Part shown: positions 6,783-12,684 of the stretch, piece after piece | How positions within the stretch are numbered: the stretch's first letter is position 1 | Layout: every line of letters starts with the position of its first letter | Assembly: GCA_031274045.1 (NCBI GenBank) | Contig: JAISQS010000722.1 | Coordinates: 1-12,684, forward strand | Length of the DNA stretch: 12,684 bases | Direction of reading: 5' to 3' | Origin: Planctomycetaceae bacterium | Lineage (GTDB): Bacteria > Planctomycetota > Planctomycetia > Pirellulales > Thermoguttaceae | Translations under genes and position numbers: made by a program | Notes under the pieces: generated by a model | Told to the model about the DNA's origin: nothing | The model's database searches: none | Seen by the model: the letters and a program-made list of their open reading frames with translations, nothing else

Positions 6783-6980
6783 ATATTGAGTCACAACCGA
6801 CACGTAACAGGTACCAATTTTCCCCCCCCTTAATAACAACGAAGCTACCCCAATCATACGCCCTTATCCCCTTATTCACAATGTTTTAATAAGGGGATAA
6901 GGGCGCGGATTGGGGGGAACTTTGTGTTACTAAGGGAGATGGAATCGGTAACCAGTTGCGGATTGGTTGAGACTCAATAT
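6783..6980. mobile_element. Foldback (MITE-like) element of about 198 bases within the locus
   Basis: The two halves are imperfect reverse complements over nearly their full length. The tips pair as 6783-6792 with 6971-6980, and an 18-base perfect pairing (6859-6876 with 6888-6905) closes around an 11-base centre. Between them, C-rich stretches on the left (6821-6829, 6848-6851) face G-rich stretches on the right. No reading frame or transposase is present and I could not see a target-site duplication. It fits a non-autonomous foldback element or long palindromic repeat inserted between the ExbB-like and DUF2149 genes. Confidence 0.7.
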
Positions 6981-7135
6981 TGGTTATACAAATTGTCACG
7001 ATGACATTAAAAAAAAGGAATTATCAAGTACAAAAGGTATATTTCGATAAGCTTCCCTTAACTTCCTGTGAATTATTTACTGGAATAATTAGGAACTTTA
7101 TAGTAATTTTCCAAACAAAATTTGACCAAGAAATT

Positions 7136-7510
7136 ATGATGATAGATTTACGATCAAAATTACGAAATATTGAGAAGAGTCAATTTGATTCTTTTGATGA
7201 TGGGCAGGAGGTTGAGCCTCTTGCGTCGGTGGCGAATCTTGTTGATGTCATGCTTGTTTTTTCGGTGGCGTTGATGGTTGCGCTTGTGTCGTTCTTGCAA
7301 GTGCCGTCGTTATTGAAAAACAAGGATTACACCGTAATCACCAATCCGGGTAAGCCCGACATGGAAATAATTGTCAAAGAAGGCGAAGAAATCAAACACT
7401 ACGAAGCAACAGACTCAACCGGTGCAGGTCAAGGCGAACTACTCGGTCAAGCATACCGATTGCCGGACGGTCGCGTCGTATACGTACCCGCCGATAAAGA
7501 AAAAAAATAA
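7136..7510 (+). CDS. DUF2149 protein, ExbD-like membrane partner (HmuS-like locus)
   Basis: This protein of about 124 residues has the DUF2149 signature: PLASVANLVDVMLVFSVAL (28-46), then NPGKPDMEIIVKEGEEI, and a C-terminal G-x-LLGQAYRLPDGRVVYVP segment. One membrane helix (about 34-57) contains Asp37 in NLVDVML. This resembles the ExbD/TolR PLVDVMLV motif, whose Asp carries the proton. The rest is probably exported. The open frame extends upstream to 6980, but those 52 extra residues begin at the edge of the foldback element and do not resemble the family. I therefore start at the ATG at 7136; the ATG at 7139 is equally possible. The stop codon lies 69 bases before the chelatase start, so the two are likely co-transcribed. 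The ExbD-like reading is from motif and context, not proof of proton flow. Confidence 0.86.
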   Translation: MMIDLRSKLRNIEKSQFDSFDDGQEVEPLASVANLVDVMLVFSVALMVALVSFLQVPSLLKNKDYTVITNPGKPDMEIIVKEGEEIKHYEATDSTGAGQGELLGQAYRLPDGRVVYVPADKEKK

Positions 7511-7579
7511 AAAAATTCACCGACGCGTGGTTTGCTATGGCGTTCGTGACGGTACGGATTTAAACAAACATTTAATCAG

Positions 7580-10500
7580 ATGAAAAAATATTTTTCGATT
7601 TTAGTTACGGTTTTGTTTCTTGTAATTTTGGGAGTTGGCGGCTATGGTTTTTATCATCAATTTTTGCGTCCGATGCGTATTGCGGTTGTTGCTGAATTTG
7701 ATAGTGAGTGGGTTGCGTATCAAGAGGCGGTGAAGGGGACGAATTTTGCCGTGCATCGTTATAAGAAGGAGGAGATAGTTTCGGCATCGTTTGAGAATTA
7801 TGATCTTGTTATGCTTCGCGGTATGGGTTGGCAGCCGTCTGATGCTGAGATTGCCAATGTTAAAAAAGCTGCCGAACTCGGCGCGTATATTCATGTCAGT
7901 GCATCAACCCGCACTTCAACCGGCGACTTGAATAATATTCCAAGTGAAATTCGGACTGCGTTTGAAAAATATGCTTTTGCGGGCGGCAGTGAAAATCTTG
8001 CGAACGGGCTGCTATATCTTGCCCGCGAACTCAAAGGATACAAAGCCGTAATACCTGATCCGAAACCGCTGCCGCGTCAAGGTTACTTCCATCTCGACGG
8101 TAAACTTTACGATTCGCTTGAGTCTTATGATAGCTATCTTGACAAAGCGTATCCAAACTTGCCCAAAGATGCGCCGCGAGTCATTTTGACCGGTGCATTT
8201 GTCAACTTTTACGATGATCTCGAACGCGGCGCAATTGACATGATCAATCGTAAACTTGCCGAGACGGGTTGCCGCGTCTACGCAATCGCGGGACGAACCG
8301 ATAGGAAACAATTTGAAACAATAAAACCGAATTTGATTCTGTTCACGCCGATGGGAAGTCTGCTCGGCAATGAGACAATTGACTTTTTGACAAAGCAGAA
8401 TATTCCTTGTATTGACATTGTGAACATCATGGGGACGAAGGAAGAATGGATGAATGAACCGACGGCGTTGTCGAGTGGTTATACCGGTCAGGTGCTTGTT
8501 TTACCAGAGTTGGACGGAATAATCGAGCCGACCGCAATCGCCGCTCGCTCAATAAACAGCGAAGGACTTTCCGTAAGAATGCCTTTGACAGAACGCATCG
8601 AAGTGTTGGTCAGGCGAATCAATCGTTGGATTACATTGCAACGAAAATCTAACTCCGAGAAGCGTGTTGTTATCGTTTATTACAAAGCTCCCGGTCATTC
8701 GCCGCTCGGTGCTGCCGGAATGGAAACGATAGACTCACTCTTCAACGTATTACAAAGAATGCAAGATGAAGGATACAATCTCGGCGGTCGTTTGCCCGCA
8801 GATTCAAAGGGGCTTGCCGATTTGATACAGAAGGAAGGTTGCACAATCGGCGGATGGGCGGAAGGGACTTGGGAAGAATATTTACGCGATGGTGATCCTG
8901 TTTTTGTCCCCGCCGAAGACTACGCGGCATGGCTCAAAAAAGAGTTGCCCGAAGAGAATCGGAAGGCGTTGATTCGCGTGTGGGGCGACGTTCCGGGAAA
9001 GCATAACACGATTCAAAAAGACGGAAAACCATATCTAATTGTAACGCGGGTAAAGTTGGGCAATATCGCTTTGATGCCGTTGCCGAGTGTCGCAATCATT
9101 TCAAATGACGCAGCCGACACCGCAACCGTCCAAAATAACACCGACACAAATAACACAACAAATAACACAACAAACAACGCAACAAGCAGCGTATCAAATA
9201 GCGCAACGAAAAATCCGCCAAGCATGGACGGAAGCAACGCCGGAGGCGCATCGAGTGCGAATATTGTTGTCAAGGAAGGCGAAGGAGTTGTTACCGACGA
9301 GATGTCCGCAGTACACGGAACAAACCAACCGCCGCCGCACTCGTACCTCGGCGCATATCTATGGATCAGAAACGGATTCAAAGCCGACGCAATGGTACAT
9401 TTTGGAACACACGGCTCAATGGAATTTACAAAAGGAAAATCAGCGTTATTGAGTGAGTTTTGTTATCCGACTATTTTGACTGGCGACATGCCGCATATTT
9501 ATCCGTACATAATAAACAACATCGGCGAAGCACTCGTCGCAAAAAGAAGAGCAAGCGCAGTCACAATTTCACACTTGACACCGCCCTTCACAAAAGCCGA
9601 ATTATACGGCGAAATAAGCCAAATGAGCAGCAAAATACACGACTACAAAACCGTCGAAGGGAACTCGCTAAAAACAGAAATCATAAAATCATTGACCGAA
9701 CTAGTACGAAAAAATGACATGTTCAAAGAAATCGGATACAAGGAAAATCCATCGGAGGATTTGTTGTTGACGGAGAATGATATTGAGTTGCTTGATGAAT
9801 ATCTTGACCATTTGGCGGATGTAAATATACAAGACGGATTGCACGTCATCGGAAGAACATGGACAGACGAACAAATCGCCGACACCGTCGTCTCAATGCT
9901 AGGCGAACCGGCAATAGAAAAATTAACAAAAATTCGCGAATCAAAAAAAATCGCAGACCTGCCCGACGATAACGCCGAAGCCGCAAAATTTTTCGTAAGA
10001 GGCGTTCTAGCCGGAAAAATCAAGGACGATACACCAAAAATTTCCGAAGCAGATGATAAAAATAACAACAATAAAATTGACAATAAAGAAAATTTGGACA
10101 AAGAAAATTTGGACAAAATATCAGATGATAAAAAAACTGATGACAAAAAAACTGAAATCAAAAAACCAAACACAGAAAAAAACGACGAACAAACTCCAAA
10201 CAATCCCAATGAAACGAATAGCACAAACTCCAACAACCAAAAACCAACAAATCCGCCGCACGGAATGCCAAACATGAACAACATAACTCGCGGAGGAATG
10301 AGCGACGGAATGAGTGGTGGAATGGGCGGCGGATCACGCGGCGGAATGGGTGGTGGAATGAGCGGCGGCATGGGCGGTGGAATGGGTGGAGCGGATCGAT
10401 CGCGTTGGGGTGGTATAACGGGCGAGTCTAAAAAATTCAAGGAGTCAGATGATCCTTATTCGGCGTTGATTGAGGGGACGTTGTTTCATGCGAACAATCT

Positions 10501-12115
10501 TGCGGAGTCTACGGAGAATGAGTTGTTGGGATTTCTTGGTGCGTTGAATGGTGGTTTTGTTCCGCCGTCGTCTGGTGGTGATGTGATATTTAATCCGAAT
10601 GCTGCGCCGACGGGTCGCAATATTGCTTCTGTCAATTTGGAGGAGACTCCGACGGTTGAATCTTACAAGGTTGGAGTCAAGTTGACGGAGCATATAATTT
10701 CTGAGTTTCGTTTGCAGAATCCTGATCGTTATCCGCGTCGTGTTGCTTGTACGTTTTGGGGTGGTGAATATATTCGGACGCGTGGAGTTGTTTTGGCGCA
10801 GGCGTTGTATTTGATGGGGTTGAAGCCGCGTCGTGATAGTCGAAATATAGTTTATGATGTTGAGTTGATTCCTTCGGAGGAGTTGGGGCGTCCGCGAATA
10901 GATATAGTTGTGCAGACATCGGGGCAATTTCGCGATGCTGCTGTTGGTAGAATTGAGTTACTTGACAAAGCTGTTCGTATGGTTGCGGAGTTGCCCGATG
11001 AGAAATTCCCAAATTTTGTCAAAGAAAATTCATTGCAAACTGAAGAGGAGTTAAAGAAGGACGGAATCGCACCGGCAGACGCTCGCGAATACTCAACAGC
11101 CCGCATTTTCGGCTCGCCAAGCGGTAACTACGGAACAGGAATACAAGGAGCGGTTGACCGTTCCGATGCCAATAATACGCGGCAAATCGCCGATCAATAT
11201 ATACGCAACATGAACGGCATGTACCGAAGCGGTAAAATTTGGGGCGTACAAGTTCGCGGCTTATTTGAATCACAACTCAAAGGAACCGACATGATGATCC
11301 AATCAATGTCATCAAACACGTGGGGTCCGCTTACTCTTGATCATGTATATGAATTTAACACGTTGGCGTTAGCGATTCGTGAAAAGACCGGCACTGATCC
11401 TAAAATATGGTTTAGCGATATGCGAAATCCATCTTCGTCCCGCGCAATCACTGCCGTTCAAGCAATCCGCGAAGAAGCGCGTTCGTCAATTTGGAATCCA
11501 AAATACATCACAGGTCTACAACGCGAAGGAGCCGGCGCGGCGGCGAGTTTGGTTGAGCCGATGCGAAACATGCGCGGTTGGAATGTGGTGCAGCCGTCAT
11601 CGATAGACAAGTCGCTTTGGGATGAGATGTTCGCGGTTTATATTGAGGACAAGCATGATTTGAAATTGAAGGAATATTTTGAGTCAAAGAATCCGTATGC
11701 GTTGCAAGATATGACGGCGGTGTTATTGGATGTTGTGCGTAAAAAGATGTGGCAGCCGGATATGGAGGTTGTGAAGAGGTTGGCGGAGTTGCATGTTGAG
11801 ATGGTGGAAAAGCATGGTGCGGGATGCTCGGCGGATACCTGCGGCGACAAACGATTACACGCGTTTATCGGCGACATTATAGGCAACATTCCGGCGGAAT
11901 ACCAAAACGCATTAGACCAAGTTCTACAAGCAAAAGCAGGCAAAAAACCTGAAGTCGAAGGGATGAGATTAGAAGAAAAAATCGACTTGCTCAAAAAAAC
12001 AAACATGAACGCCTACACTTCAGCACCATTATTTGTAACAATAATTGTTCTGGGAATCTCAATCATAACAATCGGCGGATTTGCAAGACAATCAATAAAC
12101 AGAAGACGCTGGTAA
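7580..12115 (+). CDS. hmuS: Membrane-anchored CobN-family chelatase, HmuS-like (possible heme dechelatase)
   Basis: This 1511-residue protein is of the CobN/ChlH/BchH chelatase superfamily. Helices at 5-27 and about 1482-1503 anchor both ends, with the body probably outside the cytoplasm. YYKAPG (367-372) lies before a substrate region. The core reads VHGTN (578-582), PPPHSY (His587), VHFGTHGSMEF (His607, His611), then GDMPHIYPYIINN and AKRRASAVTISHLTPP. C-terminal CobN landmarks follow: FWGGEYIRTRG (from 1059), ELGRPRID (Arg1104, Asp1108), SGQFRDA (1114-1120) and C-x4-C (Cys1416, Cys1421). Two low-complexity inserts (510-561 and 825-940) interrupt it. Automated annotation would say CobN. The two anchors, the ExbB/DUF2149 neighbours and the absence of cobalamin genes favour HmuS, reported in Bacteroidetes heme-utilisation loci and linked to removal of iron from heme. 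Family is very secure; the hmuS name is moderate, and substrate and direction are inferred. Confidence 0.92.
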   Translation: MKKYFSILVTVLFLVILGVGGYGFYHQFLRPMRIAVVAEFDSEWVAYQEAVKGTNFAVHRYKKEEIVSASFENYDLVMLRGMGWQPSDAEIANVKKAAELGAYIHVSASTRTSTGDLNNIPSEIRTAFEKYAFAGGSENLANGLLYLARELKGYKAVIPDPKPLPRQGYFHLDGKLYDSLESYDSYLDKAYPNLPKDAPRVILTGAFVNFYDDLERGAIDMINRKLAETGCRVYAIAGRTDRKQFETIKPNLILFTPMGSLLGNETIDFLTKQNIPCIDIVNIMGTKEEWMNEPTALSSGYTGQVLVLPELDGIIEPTAIAARSINSEGLSVRMPLTERIEVLVRRINRWITLQRKSNSEKRVVIVYYKAPGHSPLGAAGMETIDSLFNVLQRMQDEGYNLGGRLPADSKGLADLIQKEGCTIGGWAEGTWEEYLRDGDPVFVPAEDYAAWLKKELPEENRKALIRVWGDVPGKHNTIQKDGKPYLIVTRVKLGNIALMPLPSVAIISNDAADTATVQNNTDTNNTTNNTTNNATSSVSNSATKNPPSMDGSNAGGASSANIVVKEGEGVVTDEMSAVHGTNQPPPHSYLGAYLWIRNGFKADAMVHFGTHGSMEFTKGKSALLSEFCYPTILTGDMPHIYPYIINNIGEALVAKRRASAVTISHLTPPFTKAELYGEISQMSSKIHDYKTVEGNSLKTEIIKSLTELVRKNDMFKEIGYKENPSEDLLLTENDIELLDEYLDHLADVNIQDGLHVIGRTWTDEQIADTVVSMLGEPAIEKLTKIRESKKIADLPDDNAEAAKFFVRGVLAGKIKDDTPKISEADDKNNNNKIDNKENLDKENLDKISDDKKTDDKKTEIKKPNTEKNDEQTPNNPNETNSTNSNNQKPTNPPHGMPNMNNITRGGMSDGMSGGMGGGSRGGMGGGMSGGMGGGMGGADRSRWGGITGESKKFKESDDPYSALIEGTLFHANNLAESTENELLGFLGALNGGFVPPSSGGDVIFNPNAAPTGRNIASVNLEETPTVESYKVGVKLTEHIISEFRLQNPDRYPRRVACTFWGGEYIRTRGVVLAQALYLMGLKPRRDSRNIVYDVELIPSEELGRPRIDIVVQTSGQFRDAAVGRIELLDKAVRMVAELPDEKFPNFVKENSLQTEEELKKDGIAPADAREYSTARIFGSPSGNYGTGIQGAVDRSDANNTRQIADQYIRNMNGMYRSGKIWGVQVRGLFESQLKGTDMMIQSMSSNTWGPLTLDHVYEFNTLALAIREKTGTDPKIWFSDMRNPSSSRAITAVQAIREEARSSIWNPKYITGLQREGAGAAASLVEPMRNMRGWNVVQPSSIDKSLWDEMFAVYIEDKHDLKLKEYFESKNPYALQDMTAVLLDVVRKKMWQPDMEVVKRLAELHVEMVEKHGAGCSADTCGDKRLHAFIGDIIGNIPAEYQNALDQVLQAKAGKKPEVEGMRLEEKIDLLKKTNMNAYTSAPLFVTIIVLGISIITIGGFARQSINRRRW
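9107..9262 (+). repeat. Asn/Thr/Ser-rich low-complexity insert in the chelatase gene
   Basis: Residues 510-561 are dominated by Asn, Thr, Ser and Ala, encoded by repeated AACA/ACAA words. They lie just before the segment leading to the core His residues at 579, 587, 607 and 611. The insert is probably a disordered surface loop that grew by slippage. CobN relatives normally cross this point with only a short linker. Confidence 0.8.
10052..10400 (+). repeat. Asp/Lys/Asn-rich then Gly/Met-rich low-complexity insert in the chelatase gene
   Basis: Residues 825-903 are charged and Asn-rich, with direct repeats such as KENLDKENLDK and DDKKTDDKKT. Residues 904-939 are almost only Gly, Met, Ser and Arg, with GGM units repeated and encoded by GGAATG/GGCGGC words. 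The insert separates the helical region after the core from the DPYSALIEG segment. It is probably a flexible linker; the clustered Met residues could bind a soft metal or heme, but this is untested. Confidence 0.85.
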
Positions 12116-12206
12116 AACAAAAAAAACAACATCAGCAACACACAAATAAACAAACACAACACACAAAAACTCTCACTGACACAAAACCAACAAACAATAA
12201 AAAATC
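12116..12206. other. A/C-rich spacer after the chelatase gene, no gene seen
   Basis: The plus strand here is almost free of G and dominated by A and C, continuing the A/C-rich block of the last part of the chelatase gene past its stop codon. I see no terminator hairpin with a T run and no reading frame. Confidence 0.6.
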
Positions 12207-12275
12207 CTCTGCGTTCTTTGCGTCTCCGCGCGAAACAAAAATTATATTTCGCGCAGAGGCGCGGAGAACGCAAAG
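12207..12275. repeat. Palindromic repeat with 29-base arms (GCGTCTCCGCG family)
   Basis: Arms 12207-12235 and 12247-12275 pair with about five mismatches across an 11-base centre. Each arm is built from degenerate units of about 9 bases containing YGCG. It is the first strong hairpin after the chelatase gene and may protect or end that transcript. Confidence 0.82.
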
Positions 12276-12286
12276 TTTCTATTTTT

Positions 12287-12374
12287 TAACGCGGAAAGAC
12301 GGAAAACGCGGAACACACGGAAAGCGAACTTAAAAAAATTTCCGCCCTTTCCGTCCTTCCGCGACTTCCGCGTT
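12287..12374. repeat. Palindromic repeat (CGGAA/TTCCG family)
   Basis: The left arm 12287-12325 has four CGGAA words spaced 8-9 bases apart. The right arm 12343-12374 carries the complement TTCCG-type words. The outer ends pair perfectly (TAACGCGGAA with TTCCGCGTTA). It is a different sequence family from its neighbour but has the same architecture. Confidence 0.78.
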
Positions 12375-12383
12375 AGAAAAATA

Positions 12384-12554
12384 TTGCGTAAGGAGGCACG
12401 AAGAACACAAAGGAATTTTATTTTTTATATTATTTGCGTTCTCCGCGTCTCCGCGCGAAACAAAAAAAATATTGCGAGCAGAGACGCAAAGAACGCAAAG
12501 GAAGAAATTTATTTTGGTGTACATTCTTCGAGTCCTTCGTGTCTTCGTACGCAA
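12384..12554. repeat. Composite palindrome: one hairpin family nested in another
   Basis: Outer arms 12384-12415 and 12524-12554 pair imperfectly (TTGCGTA and GCACGAAGA words with their complements). Between them sits a second palindrome (12433-12461 with 12475-12499) of the same GCGTCTCCGCG family as 12207-12275. The nesting suggests that one element inserted into the loop of another. From 12555 to 12684 I see neither a repeat nor a credible gene. Confidence 0.78.
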
Positions 12555-12684
12555 CAAAAAAGACAACACCAACCGCCTTTTCGCTGACACACAAGCACGC
12601 CCTTTTGGTTTGCACTCGACCAGTGAGAAATAATATTTTTGCACAAAACACAATGAATGATACGAAAATGTAAATGAATTTTGA

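Noticed and set aside
6980..7135. 52-residue N-terminal extension of the DUF2149 protein
   Set aside because: It starts at the edge of the foldback element, has no similarity to the family and a different base composition; the ATG at 7136 gives the expected domain start and length.
9643..10440. 265-codon open frame on the minus strand, Pro/Ile/Ser/Phe-rich
   Set aside because: It is antisense to the chelatase gene and exists because of the low-complexity insert and its repeated GGM codons; the plus-strand frame has full family homology.
7580..12115. Aerobic cobaltochelatase CobN of cobalamin biosynthesis
   Set aside because: Domain homology fits, but the membrane helices at both ends, the ExbB/DUF2149 neighbours and the absence of any cob gene in the window point to the HmuS-like branch; not fully excluded without a tree.
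12330..12684. Overlapping 67-107 codon frames on both strands at the window end
   Set aside because: All run through the palindromic repeats, are mutually antisense, and encode Arg/Lys-rich or repeat-derived peptides without ribosome sites.

Overview
The window reads as part of a planctomycete chromosome of moderate GC, probably from an anaerobic or animal-associated lineage; the lifestyle is inference. The best lineage markers are the first gene, a prepilin-like DUF1559 protein with an FTLVELL start and an H-x9-DG ending, and a zinc-ribbon protein with a GWWGFPWG membrane segment that I recall from planctomycete genomes. All eight supported genes are on the + strand. I saw no tRNA, rRNA, CRISPR array or transposase gene.

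Layout. 59-1216: DUF1559 pseudopilin-like protein with a 13-base G run inside its leader. 1342-2685: PepSY-type membrane protein (iron/heme reductase-like). 2687-3260: about 570 bases of nested palindromes. 3319-4047: tandem FCS-like zinc fingers plus a membrane segment and acidic tail, ending in a clear intrinsic terminator. 4225-4917: exported LTxxQ (Spy/CpxP-like) protein. 5152-12115: a four-gene locus made of a seven-helix membrane protein, a MotA/TolQ/ExbB-type channel protein, a DUF2149 protein with an ExbD-like N terminus, and a 1511-residue membrane-anchored CobN-family chelatase. 12116-12684: no gene, but a run of palindromic hairpins.

The main system is the 5152-12115 locus. A CobN-like protein with a membrane helix at each end, next to an ExbB-like protein, a DUF2149 protein and a polytopic membrane protein, matches the HmuS-T-U-V part of the Bacteroidetes heme-utilisation locus and the CobN/DUF2149/MotA clusters of methanogens. 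It does not look like an aerobic CobNST cobalamin chelatase, because no CobS, CobT or other cobalamin gene is visible. The working model is that the chelatase removes metal from (or inserts it into) a tetrapyrrole in the envelope. The ExbB/DUF2149 pair would couple it to the proton gradient, and the PepSY protein upstream could supply electrons. No HmuY, TonB receptor or ABC importer lies in the window, so the substrate is unproven.

Two genome-level patterns stand out. The intergenic palindromes, although different in sequence, are mostly built from degenerate units spaced about 9 bases apart, running one way and then back. In addition, most genes switch sharply between T/G-ending and A/C-ending codons, usually T/G first and A/C last, and the A/C block runs past the stop codon of the chelatase gene.
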